NCBI GenBank assembly: GCA_965230535.1
Contig: OZ246010.1
Span: 1,922,001 to 1,986,000, forward strand
Direction: 5' to 3'
Length of the DNA stretch: 64,000 bases
Origin: JAUILH01 sp965230535
GTDB lineage: Bacteria; Bacteroidota; Bacteroidia; Flavobacteriales_D; JAUILH01
Shown: piece by piece, positions 26,363 through 34,326 of the stretch
How positions within the stretch are numbered: the first letter of the stretch is position 1
Layout: every line of letters starts with the position of its first letter
Translations under genes and position numbers: made by a program
The notes under the pieces: model-generated
Database searches by the model: none
Seen by the model: only the letters and a program-made list of their open reading frames with translations
Told to the model about the DNA's origin: nothing

Positions 26363-26707
26363 CTAATGCTCACAATGTCCATTCTTCTTACAGCAAGGAT
26401 GTAAACGCTTATACTTTTTTGGATTAGCGGGTACATCATCAGCATCATATCCCACATTGGTAACGGCCACCCTGAGTTTTTCCGGGGTGGTCTTTTCCGG
26501 ATTATAATCAACTGTAAGCACTTTGGTATCTACATCCAATACTACTTTTTTCACGCCCTTCTCAAAACTCATGTCGTGTTCAAGTGTTTCTTTGCACATA
26601 TCACACACAGCAGAAGTCAGAATGTCAAGACTTTCTACCTTCTTTTGAGCCATTGAAGAAAAACTCAAGAATATTAAACTTAAACCTAGTATAATTTTCA
26701 TTTTCAC
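26363..26707 (-). CDS. Exported heavy-metal-associated (HMA) domain protein
   Basis: A 114-residue protein with signal peptide (MKMKIILGLSLIFLSFSSMAQ) and one HMA fold of the CopZ/Atx1 type: the strand-loop-helix start reads TSAVCDMCKETLEHD, with the metal-binding C-x-x-C in a slightly altered frame (VCDMC), and the later strands are KKVVLDVDTKVLTVDY and the end of the fold, VAVTNVGYDAD. The tail adds more possible ligands (HPCCKKNGHCEH), with three Cys and three His. A periplasmic copper- or zinc-binding role is likely. No transporter gene is adjacent. Confidence 0.85.
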   Translation of the reverse strand: MKMKIILGLSLIFLSFSSMAQKKVESLDILTSAVCDMCKETLEHDMSFEKGVKKVVLDVDTKVLTVDYNPEKTTPEKLRVAVTNVGYDADDVPANPKKYKRLHPCCKKNGHCEH

Positions 26708-26784
26708 AATTTTATCATTGCTACAGCAAATTTAGTGCAAAACTAAAAGCAGATCAATTTAAAACAGCAAGACGCTTTAATTCC

Positions 26785-26792
26785 TAACTTTG
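26785..26792 (+). promoter_or_regulatory. Possible -7 box (TAACTTTG) before nfu
   Basis: TAACTTTG exactly fits TAnnTTTG and lies 16 bases before the nfu ATG; the region 19-23 bases upstream is AT-rich (TTTA) but lacks a TTTG. Confidence 0.4.
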
Positions 26793-26808
26793 CACAAAAC
26801 ACTTTCTT

Positions 26809-27411
26809 ATGAGCCAAGCAGTAGTTCCGGTAAATGTATATATGGAAATGACGCCAAATCCGGCGACCATGAAGTTTGTTGCTAACAAGTACCTCATCAA
26901 CGATGGATCGCAAGCAGAATATACATCTGCAGTTGAAGCAAAAGACTCTTCTCCTTTGGCAGAAGCACTTTTCAACTTCCCATTTGTACAGAAAGTATTT
27001 ATTGCCGGGAACTTTGTTTCCATTACTAAGAATGAATCCATTCAGTGGGATTATGTAAACATGGAATTGAGAGAATTCCTTAAGTCGTTTGTAGAGGAAG
27101 GCAACGTGGCGGTTATCAAAGCACCGGAACCCAAAGCTCAAACTAAGGACGACAAGCCTAAAAAAGTGTATGATCCTTCTGAGTACGATGATGTAATCAG
27201 AGGCTTATTAGAAGAGTTTGTAAGACCAGCTGTAGAACAAGACGGTGGCGCCATAGACTTTTTGGGCTACGACAATGGTATTGTTACTGTTGGACTTAAA
27301 GGTGCATGTAGCGGCTGCCCAAGTAGTACTATGACGCTTAGAGGTGGAATTGAAAACCTCTTGAAACAACACATTCCGGAAATCAGAGCAGTAGTCGCTG
27401 AAGAAGAATAG
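26809..27411 (+). CDS. NifU/Nfu-type iron-sulfur carrier protein
   Basis: A 200-residue Fe-S scaffold or carrier. The N-terminal Nfu_N domain shows YMEMTPNPATMKFVANKYL and a second part LAEALFNFPFVQKVFIAGNF; a Lys/Pro-rich linker follows; the C-terminal NifU-like domain holds the cluster-binding C-x-x-C in GACSGCPSSTMTLRGGIENL. Proteins of this layout hand [4Fe-4S] clusters to targets; ispG in this window is one such client enzyme class. It is one base apart from the next gene, so the two form an operon. Confidence 0.94.
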   Translation: MSQAVVPVNVYMEMTPNPATMKFVANKYLINDGSQAEYTSAVEAKDSSPLAEALFNFPFVQKVFIAGNFVSITKNESIQWDYVNMELREFLKSFVEEGNVAVIKAPEPKAQTKDDKPKKVYDPSEYDDVIRGLLEEFVRPAVEQDGGAIDFLGYDNGIVTVGLKGACSGCPSSTMTLRGGIENLLKQHIPEIRAVVAEEE

Positions 27412-27412
27412 T

Positions 27413-27787
27413 ATGAAAGATTATAAGAAGTACTACAAAATTCCAGCACCACCATTTGAAGTTTATGGTGCGCTTACCAATCCACTTGCCATTCACCAAT
27501 GGACCGGAGCACCTGTTGAAATGAGTACCGAACCTGGTTCAGAGTTTTCTTTATGGGATGATGCCATTGTGGGACAAAACATTGAGTTCGAACAAGACAA
27601 AAAAATTGTCCAGAAATGGTACTTTGGAGATCAGAAGGAAGATTCTATCGTGACCATCATCTTACATAAAGATGGAAACGGCACATCTTTAGAATTAAGA
27701 CACACCAATATCCCTGATGAAGCGTATGATGACATCTCAAACGGATGGGATAACCATTACATGGCTTCTCTAATTGAATTTTATTAG
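27413..27787 (+). CDS. START-like (SRPBCC fold) domain protein
   Basis: A 124-residue cytoplasmic protein of the AHSA1/START-like group: KIPAPPFEVYGALTNPLAI at the N-terminus, the WTGAPVEMSTEPGSEFSLW core, strands with QKWYFGD and TIILHKDGNGTSLELRHTN, and a C-terminal amphipathic helix beginning WDNHYM. Such folds bind hydrophobic ligands or assist Hsp90-type ATPases; the actual partner is unknown. It starts one base after the nfu stop, so co-translation is likely. Nothing suggests truncation. Confidence 0.85.
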   Translation: MKDYKKYYKIPAPPFEVYGALTNPLAIHQWTGAPVEMSTEPGSEFSLWDDAIVGQNIEFEQDKKIVQKWYFGDQKEDSIVTIILHKDGNGTSLELRHTNIPDEAYDDISNGWDNHYMASLIEFY

Positions 27788-27881
27788 CCTGATTTTCAGG
27801 TAATTAAAAATTAATTTCGCTTTTTTTTGTGGAATTGCGATTTCCCCTACATCCTATTGTTGAACATTAAAAACAATAACT

Positions 27882-28583
27882 ATGAAAGGATTAATCACAA
27901 TGGCCATACTTGCGATCGGGCTAAGTGCCGGAGCTCAAACTTCCGGAACTTTGAAAGGGAAAGTTAAAAATGAACGAGGAGAAGCCGTGATGTACGCAAT
28001 TGCTTCTGTTGAAGTAGGCGCGGATTTCATCAAAGCCAGAACCGACGAAGAAGGGCGTTTTACTATTAAGCCTCTCAACTCAGGAACATACATTCTCACC
28101 TTAACGTCTTTTGATTACGATACTATTAAGTATCAGATTGAAATCAAAAATGACCAAATCACATTCGAAAACAATTTGGTAATGAAAGACAAAGTTTTGG
28201 GTAAGGATGTTGTAATCCTCGGTAATAAGTTAATTGACCCTGAGGAAACTTCTAAAATCACTCTCTCAGCCAAAGCACTTAAAAACAGTCCGGTACTAAG
28301 AGACCCGTCAAAAATGTTGGAGAGTATGACTACCGATATCAAACGTAGCAACGACGGACAGGTTTACTTCAGAGGCTCAAGATCTGATGGTGTGGTACAG
28401 TTTATCGATGGCGTGAAGCAATCAGGATATGTAAGCGGATTACCAGGAAGAGCTATCGGAAGAGTTTCAGTATACACGGGAGGTATTCCAGCTAAATACG
28501 GCGATACAACTAGTGGTGTGATCGTTATGGAAACGAAGAGCTACTTTGAATTATACTACGCAAGAATGGCCGGTAAAGAATAA
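27882..28583 (+). CDS. Stand-alone carboxypeptidase-regulatory + TonB-plug protein
   Basis: A 233-residue exported protein with signal peptide (MKGLITMAILAIGLSAGAQ), a CarboxypepD_reg-like domain (TLKGKVKNERGEAVMYAIAS) and a TonB-dependent-receptor plug domain (VYFRGSRSDGVVQFIDGVK ... VYTGGIPAKYGDTTSGVIVM). It then stops after 20 more residues, with no barrel. The stop is followed by a good terminator and there is no barrel-like sequence downstream, so this does not look like a frameshifted receptor. Its role is unknown; it could seal or modulate another barrel. Confidence 0.82.
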   Translation: MKGLITMAILAIGLSAGAQTSGTLKGKVKNERGEAVMYAIASVEVGADFIKARTDEEGRFTIKPLNSGTYILTLTSFDYDTIKYQIEIKNDQITFENNLVMKDKVLGKDVVILGNKLIDPEETSKITLSAKALKNSPVLRDPSKMLESMTTDIKRSNDGQVYFRGSRSDGVVQFIDGVKQSGYVSGLPGRAIGRVSVYTGGIPAKYGDTTSGVIVMETKSYFELYYARMAGKE

Positions 28584-28613
28584 TTTTCATATCAAATCCA
28601 TAATAAGCAACAT

Positions 28614-28649
28614 AAAAATCCCTGCTCAAATTGAGCGGGGATTTTTTTT
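28614..28649 (+). terminator. Rho-independent terminator after the plug protein gene
   Basis: ATCCCTGCTC pairs with GAGCGGGGAT (10 bp, one G-U) around a five-base loop, preceded by an A run and followed by eight T. It lies 30 bases after the stop codon. Confidence 0.9.
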
Positions 28650-28683
28650 AGTATCTAACTTTTCATTTGTGTAACTTGGCTCC

Positions 28684-30642
28684 GTGAGGAAATTTGCTGC
28701 TATACTGATTCTTTTTGGCTTGTCATGGACTTCACTCGCCAACAATGAAAACCGGATAGAAGAACTCCTCAATAAATCGGATAAAATCTACGGTTCAGAT
28801 CCCGATTCCAGCTATGTCCTTTGTCAACTGGCCTTTAAGCTTTTAGATGAACAATCTCCAAAAGATTTAAAGGCACATGTTCATTTAAATCTGGGAATGC
28901 ACCAACTGCTAAAAGCCCAACTGGATGGAGCTGCCAATCATTTTGATGAAGCCATTTCTTACCTTAAAGGTTCCAACAGTTCTCATGAAGCCTGGGCCTA
29001 TAAATTGAAAGCCAATTTACTGGATCGATTGGGCGATACCAGAGAAGCGCTGAATTACCAGAAAAAGGCGCTGCTTATTTATAAGAATGACAAAGACAGT
29101 GCTAACTATAGTGCCACACTCTTAAACAATTTTGGGTTCTACAGAAGTCTGGACGATCTTGAAGGCGAAAAAGCGACCATTGATGAACTTCAACTCTACG
29201 AGAACTTCATCGATGGCTCCACAAGATATTACTACTTCCAAAATAAAGGATTGTATCATTTGGATATTGAAGAGTATGACAAAGCGGAAGAACTGCTACT
29301 CAATGCTCATGGCGTCTCTGAGGAATACGACATGGTAGACAGCCGGGCAACTGCATTAAAGAACCTTGGTAAACTGCACATCAAAACCAAAGACTACAAT
29401 CAATCTCGAAAATACCTTGAACAGTCTATCAAGCTTTGTGACGAGTATGATCTAAAACATGAACAAGTCGAAAATCTGGAGGTCCTGATTGAATTGTACA
29501 AAACCACCAACGAAATGACCAAGGCTTTTGAAGCTCAAACCAGACTTTATGAGTTAAAAAGCATTATTTACGACATAGAAAAAGTAGCGCACATCTACTC
29601 TATTGAGAAGCAACTTGAAGTAGCCGAATACCAAACTTCAATTGCAGAAAGTGAACTAAAAATTAGTCGCAAAAATGAAGAGCTCAAAGAGAAAAAGGCG
29701 CAATCCATCAAGGATAAACACAAAAGGCAAAATCTTCAAATTGCACTGGCCATTGTTTTTGTGATTGGAATCATTGTACTCATTGGTTTAATCAGGGTTA
29801 GGAAGCTGAAAAAGCTCATCGAAAAGAAGAATGAGTTGGTGAATCTGAAAAATGACCAGCTTCAGGAAGCTTTGGACGACCTCAACCATAGTTTGGATTA
29901 TAGTAAGCGTCTCCAAAATTCACTACTTCCAAATGCCAGGGATTTTGCGAACGGATTCAAGGATGTTTTCATTTTCTATCTACCCAAACAAACTGTAAGT
30001 GGTGATTTTTACTGGAAAATTTCTTTGGGTGACAAAACTTTGGTGGCGGTAGCAGATTGTACGGGCCATGGCGTACCCGGAGCCCTTGTAAGTGTTGTTT
30101 GTATCAATGCCCTGAACAGAGCCGTAAGAGAGTTTGGCATTACCGAACCAGGCAAAATTCTGGACCAGGCAAGAATCAATGTTTCTGAAGCTTTTGAACT
30201 TAAAAATGAGTTGGTGGCCGATGGTATGGACATTAGTTTATGTCTAATAGACTCGAAGAACAAAGTTCTGCAATGGGCCGGTGCCAATAACCCACTTTGG
30301 ATTTTACATCCGAATGAAAGAGAAATTGAAACCATCAAAGCCACTAAACAAGGTGTTGGGGTTATTAAAGACCCTGAAGACTTTGAAACGCACACTGTTA
30401 ATTATACTGAAGGCACAAGAATTTATATGTTCTCAGATGGGTATGCAGATCAATTTGGAGGTGCAAGTGACACAAGAAGAGGCGGTAAGAAATTCAAATC
30501 CAGTAGTCTGCGCAAATTACTTGAATCTTTGTCAGACAAACCACTTCCCGAGCACAACCCGGTATTGCTAAAAGTCCTAAAAGAATGGAAAGGCGATCTG
30601 GAACAAATTGATGATATCTGTATTGTAGGAATCGACCTGTAA
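28684..30642 (+). CDS. TPR sensor with C-terminal SpoIIE-type PP2C phosphatase, first copy
   Basis: A 652-residue membrane protein: signal peptide, TPR-like repeats over about residues 30-310 (for example YHLDIEEYDKAEELLLNAHG), a coiled coil, one transmembrane helix at about 353-372 (IALAIVFVIGIIVLIGLIRV), and a cytoplasmic phosphatase domain. The domain shows VSGDFYW, VADCTGHGVPGALVSVV, DGMDISLCLID and YMFSDGYADQFGG, the metal-binding Asp pattern of SpoIIE/RsbU-type PP2C enzymes that dephosphorylate anti-sigma antagonists. No such antagonist lies beside it. The start is a GTG at 28684. It precedes a sigma factor gene by 160 bases. Confidence 0.93.
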   Translation: MRKFAAILILFGLSWTSLANNENRIEELLNKSDKIYGSDPDSSYVLCQLAFKLLDEQSPKDLKAHVHLNLGMHQLLKAQLDGAANHFDEAISYLKGSNSSHEAWAYKLKANLLDRLGDTREALNYQKKALLIYKNDKDSANYSATLLNNFGFYRSLDDLEGEKATIDELQLYENFIDGSTRYYYFQNKGLYHLDIEEYDKAEELLLNAHGVSEEYDMVDSRATALKNLGKLHIKTKDYNQSRKYLEQSIKLCDEYDLKHEQVENLEVLIELYKTTNEMTKAFEAQTRLYELKSIIYDIEKVAHIYSIEKQLEVAEYQTSIAESELKISRKNEELKEKKAQSIKDKHKRQNLQIALAIVFVIGIIVLIGLIRVRKLKKLIEKKNELVNLKNDQLQEALDDLNHSLDYSKRLQNSLLPNARDFANGFKDVFIFYLPKQTVSGDFYWKISLGDKTLVAVADCTGHGVPGALVSVVCINALNRAVREFGITEPGKILDQARINVSEAFELKNELVADGMDISLCLIDSKNKVLQWAGANNPLWILHPNEREIETIKATKQGVGVIKDPEDFETHTVNYTEGTRIYMFSDGYADQFGGASDTRRGGKKFKSSSLRKLLESLSDKPLPEHNPVLLKVLKEWKGDLEQIDDICIVGIDL

Positions 30643-30802
30643 GGCAATTGGTTTTTCTTTTATTCGTCCAACGACGATGAGAAAATCGTTGGAACAGATA
30701 CAGATCTGGGCAAAATGGTTTTCTTCAAATTAAGGTAGCTCAAATTTTTTTCAATCATTTTATGGAATTACTTTTACTTGATCATCCTATAGGTGCGATC
30801 AG

Positions 30803-31381
30803 GTGAAAACGGGTAAAGTGACATATCAACAATGGACCGATGAGGAAATTATAGCTCATTACAAGAAAAGTCAGGATAAGGCTTGTGTAGGAGAGTTATT
30901 CAACCGCTATGGTGCTGTGGTGTATGGGGTGTCGCTAAAATACCTGAAAAACGTTGCGCAGAGTCAGGATATGACTATGCATATTTTTGAAAAACTGATG
31001 GATCTCTTACTTGACAAAACTGTGATTAACTTTCGTTCCTGGCTCCATGTGGTGTCGCGAAACGAGTGCTTGATGCGTCTCAGAAAACAAGGGAAGGTTC
31101 ATGAAAATTCGTTAGACGACTCCTACGAACTACAGGCTGATGAAGATTCTTTGATTCAAAAACAACAGGATGAATTGATGCTCAACCAACTGGAAAGCGC
31201 AATTAAGGAGCTTAAACCAGAACAACAGCAATGCATTGAGTTGTTTTACATTCAGGAGAAATGCTACCAACAAGTGGCAGAGATTACTGGTTTCACACTG
31301 AAGCAAGTCAAAAGTTATATTCAAAATGGCAAGCGCAACCTGAAAATTATTTTAACCCAAACTAAACCCATACATGAATAA
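30803..31381 (+). CDS. ECF-type RNA polymerase sigma factor
   Basis: A 192-residue sigma-70 family protein of the ECF size. Region 2 reads VGELFNRYGAVVYGVSLKYLKN and FEKLMDLLLDKTVINFRSWL, and region 4 reads LKPEQQQCIELFYIQEKCYQ followed by a helix-turn-helix with GFTLKQVKSYIQNGKRNLK. Start is a GTG at 30803, in a low-GC stretch without a clear promoter. It overlaps the next gene by eight bases, the usual arrangement for a sigma factor and its membrane regulator. Targets are unknown. Confidence 0.9.
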   Translation: MKTGKVTYQQWTDEEIIAHYKKSQDKACVGELFNRYGAVVYGVSLKYLKNVAQSQDMTMHIFEKLMDLLLDKTVINFRSWLHVVSRNECLMRLRKQGKVHENSLDDSYELQADEDSLIQKQQDELMLNQLESAIKELKPEQQQCIELFYIQEKCYQQVAEITGFTLKQVKSYIQNGKRNLKIILTQTKPIHE

Positions 31382-32570
31382 ATTAAATAACATATTCATG
31401 AAAACCGATCCACTCACCAATGAGGAATTGGAAAGATACGTGAATGGCGATATGTCGCCAGAAGAAATGTATCAAGCCGAGCTAAAGATGGCCGGTAATC
31501 CAATTTACGATGACGCTATTGAAGGTTTTAAAGCTTCCGGTGCCGGTTTGGCTGGCTTTGCTGCTTTGCAATCTCAATTCGAAACATCTATTGGCGCTTC
31601 AAGTGCGTCTTCTGCTACCGGAGCGGCTGGCAGTTCAGCTTTTGGCCAGGTAATGGGCCTTTGTTTTGGTGTAGCGTTTACCACTGTTATCGGGCTTGGT
31701 GTTGCTCACGAATCCGTTCAGGAGCAAACCAACGATTCTGAGAGTAACCACCAGATTGCTCTAAACGAAACTCATGATGAAGTTTCGGAAGAAACTCTGA
31801 TTGCTTATGATGAAGTGATTGAAGAAGATGTGCTTATTGAGGCCATTGAAATCGAACTTAAGGATGCAGATCCGGTTGCCGAAAATAAAGCAATTACCTA
31901 TGAAAAAGCACTTAAAAATCAGCCAACTACCCTGGTAGATGATGTGGTTGAAGATGTGGCAGAAGTTCCGGAACCGACACCGGTAAGTCCTGTCGAAATT
32001 GATCCTGTTGAAGGCGTTAAATTTGATAAGACAGTGGAAGTTCACTCGAACGTGCAGATCGTTTATTTGCACGAGTTAAAAACTGTTGACCTGTCTAAAC
32101 TTTACAAAAGAAGTATCAAAATCAGAAACATTCATGCCCTAAGCGGAACTCCCGCACATAGCGAGATCAAGCTAGACGACGGAGAAACTATGAATCATCT
32201 GAAGCCATACATCTACATTCCTTACCAAAAGTATCTGAATGATGCCATGGCCAAATTTGAAGCGAATAATTTTAAGAGCGCTTTAAAGGATTACAAAGTG
32301 ATTTTGTCTCATTATAAGGACGACATCAATGCACATTTTTATGGTGCTTTGTGTTATTACAACCTGGGCAAACCAACTAAAGCCATCGATTATTTTGATG
32401 CTGTTCTTGACGATCAAATCAATAGTTTTGATCAGGAAGCTGAGTTCTATAAAGCACTGTGTTTGATAGAAGCCGGTCATAAACAAGAAGCATCCAGACT
32501 ATTGGAAAAGATCGAAAATGACGGTTTGTTCTACGCTAAGAGAGCACGCGCAGAAAGAATGGCTCTGTAA
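31374..32570 (+). CDS. Membrane protein with TPR C-terminus, probable anti-sigma partner
   Basis: A 398-residue protein that starts inside the sigma gene. The first 60 residues are a cytosolic helix-rich part (ELERYVNGDMSPEEMYQAEL) like the zinc-less anti-sigma heads of Bacteroidota. One transmembrane helix lies around residues 97-112 (GQVMGLCFGVAFTTVIGLGV), followed by a long acidic, Val/Glu/Pro-rich linker and a C-terminal TPR region (FKSALKDYKVILSHYKDDI, FYGALCYYNLGKPTKA). Gene order and topology suggest it binds the sigma factor; direct evidence is lacking. ATG 31374 is used, with a second Met at codon 9. Confidence 0.75.
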   Translation: MNKLNNIFMKTDPLTNEELERYVNGDMSPEEMYQAELKMAGNPIYDDAIEGFKASGAGLAGFAALQSQFETSIGASSASSATGAAGSSAFGQVMGLCFGVAFTTVIGLGVAHESVQEQTNDSESNHQIALNETHDEVSEETLIAYDEVIEEDVLIEAIEIELKDADPVAENKAITYEKALKNQPTTLVDDVVEDVAEVPEPTPVSPVEIDPVEGVKFDKTVEVHSNVQIVYLHELKTVDLSKLYKRSIKIRNIHALSGTPAHSEIKLDDGETMNHLKPYIYIPYQKYLNDAMAKFEANNFKSALKDYKVILSHYKDDINAHFYGALCYYNLGKPTKAIDYFDAVLDDQINSFDQEAEFYKALCLIEAGHKQEASRLLEKIENDGLFYAKRARAERMAL

Positions 32571-32609
32571 AAGACCAACACATTTCAATTCATTTTCGTA
32601 GTTTTAAGT

Positions 32610-33650
32610 ATGCTAAAGGCCTGTTTCACTTGCATTACTTTGTTTCTACTGTGTTTCTCCGGAAATGGTCAGACCCCATTTCATGAGCAATATGGCAATA
32701 TTGAAACCATTGCAGGTACCGGAAAAATCACAGATAAAACTGTTAACGGGTGGAAGAAAACCTTCGAACGAAAACCTGCAAGCAGAGCCGAATTAAGCAG
32801 ACCACATTTTGTCATGGACGACAGTCGGGGCAATATCTACATTGCGGATAAGGATGCCCATGCCATTCGAAAAATTGATGCCAAAACAAAAAAAATCACC
32901 ACGCTCGCTGGCACAAACGTAGCCGGAGACGGAAAAGACAATTTGCCCGGAAATCGAACAGCTTTGAAAGCACCAAATGGTTTGTATGTGCTCAAAAACG
33001 GATCTGTTTTTGTCTTGGATCTGGGAAATTCGAAGATCCGTAAAATCGACAAAAACGGGAAATGCACCACAGTGATCAAAGACGAATCAGGCATTGCATT
33101 TGGCAGAGGTTTGTGGGTAAGTGAAGCTGAAGACAGTATCATTTACGCTTCCGGAACCGAGCTTAAAATCTGGACAAAAACAACGCCTCTCAGAACCTAT
33201 GCAGACGGGTTTAGACAGTTAGGCAACATCTGTGTAGACAACAAAGGCAACTTGTTTGCAGCTGATAGAAAAGCGGGAAAAGTATTCAAGTTGGAAGCTT
33301 CCAGTGGCAAGGCCAAACACATTGCCGGTAATGGACTTGATGAAGATGATAAAAAAGCAGGCAACGATCCTATGAAAATCAGTCTGGAAGGTGTAAGAGC
33401 CGTTTGGCCGACAGGAGATGGCGGACTGCTATTGGGTTGTCACGAAAGTCATGACATCTGGTATCTATCCCCCAAAAACAAACTCTACAAATTCATTGAC
33501 GGTGGCAAAAATGTTCATGACGGAGACGGCACTTCCTTCAAAGACGGTAAAAAAGTGTCTGAAGTAAGAAGTCTGTGTATGTCTGCCAGTGGCGACATTC
33601 TAATTTGTGAACATGATGGTGGATTTATCCGCGTAGTTAGGAAAAATTGA
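32610..33650 (+). CDS. Exported NHL-repeat beta-propeller protein
   Basis: A 346-residue exported protein (signal peptide ending GNGQ) built of NHL-type repeats: DDSRGNIYIADKDAHAIRKI, NGLYVLKNGSVFVLDLGNSK, and NICVDNKGNLFAADRKAGKV, each with a TLAG-, IAG- or IKD-like strand. The pattern fits a five- or six-bladed propeller used for binding. No catalytic motif is seen. It lies 39 bases after the sigma partner gene on the same strand, so a functional link is possible but unproven. Confidence 0.85.
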   Translation: MLKACFTCITLFLLCFSGNGQTPFHEQYGNIETIAGTGKITDKTVNGWKKTFERKPASRAELSRPHFVMDDSRGNIYIADKDAHAIRKIDAKTKKITTLAGTNVAGDGKDNLPGNRTALKAPNGLYVLKNGSVFVLDLGNSKIRKIDKNGKCTTVIKDESGIAFGRGLWVSEAEDSIIYASGTELKIWTKTTPLRTYADGFRQLGNICVDNKGNLFAADRKAGKVFKLEASSGKAKHIAGNGLDEDDKKAGNDPMKISLEGVRAVWPTGDGGLLLGCHESHDIWYLSPKNKLYKFIDGGKNVHDGDGTSFKDGKKVSEVRSLCMSASGDILICEHDGGFIRVVRKN

Positions 33651-33691
33651 TATTTCTCCTTAATTTAATCTTCTAAGCTACACTACTTTAT

Positions 33692-34309
33692 ATGACCATT
33701 GCAGAAATTCTGGGCTATGTTGGAATGGCATTTATTGCTACCTCCTTTTTCTTTTCCAACATCAAAATCTTACGCATTCTTAATCTGATAGGTGCCATTG
33801 CCATGGCCATTTATGGATTTATGATTGACGAGTGGCCGGTGGCTATTCTCAACATCATAATAGCCGTAGTAAACGTGTATTACATCAACAAAATGCTGAC
33901 AGCAAAAACACGTTTTGACCTGTCCTCTGCCAACTATGAAAGGGGCGGTGTGTTTGATAAGTTTTACAGAGCCAATGAAACGGATATTCAAAGTTTTTTT
34001 CCCGACTTTGAGCTAAACGAATTGGAATCTGCCAATATCGACCTAATCCTGAGAGATTTTAAAATCGTTGGTTGTTTTATCTATCGCAAGACCGGTTCCG
34101 TTGTTCATATCCTGATGGATTACGTTGAGGTCAACTCAAGAGATATGGAAAATTCCCGTTACGTATATGCCGTTAAGAAATCAGATTTTAAGGCAAATGG
34201 CGTGCTTAAATTGGTGTGTAAATCTACCATTCCGGCACACACCAATTACTTAAAGAATCTAGGGTTTAGTATGAGCAGTGGTGACGAGTATGTACTGGAT
34301 ATCGGGTAA
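33692..34309 (+). CDS. YgjV-like membrane protein with extra C-terminal domain
   Basis: A 205-residue protein. The first 70 residues are hydrophobic with about three helices and match the YgjV pattern (MTIAEILGYVGMAFIATSFF, then IGAIAMAIYGFMIDEWPVAI, then a helix with NIIIAVVNVYYINKM). The remaining 130 residues are soluble, start with an acidic helix (DIQSFFPDFELNELESANID) and end in beta strands (KLVCKSTIPAHTNYLKNLGF), a layout suggestive of an acyltransferase-like fold, but I cannot confirm one. Bacteroidota homologues of this length exist in my memory without known role. It converges on the next gene, 17 bases away. Confidence 0.72.
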   Translation: MTIAEILGYVGMAFIATSFFFSNIKILRILNLIGAIAMAIYGFMIDEWPVAILNIIIAVVNVYYINKMLTAKTRFDLSSANYERGGVFDKFYRANETDIQSFFPDFELNELESANIDLILRDFKIVGCFIYRKTGSVVHILMDYVEVNSRDMENSRYVYAVKKSDFKANGVLKLVCKSTIPAHTNYLKNLGFSMSSGDEYVLDIG

Positions 34310-34326
34310 GTGCTCCTTTGTCATGT

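Noticed and set aside
26743..27141. 132-codon open frame on the minus strand opposite nfu
   Set aside because: It lies fully opposite the well-supported nfu gene, has low-complexity Cys/Phe/Arg composition of an antisense frame, and no start signal.
30668..30692. Inverted repeat CCAACGA...TCGTTGG before the sigma factor gene
   Set aside because: Too far from a T run to be a terminator, and too short to claim as an operator; kept only as a note.
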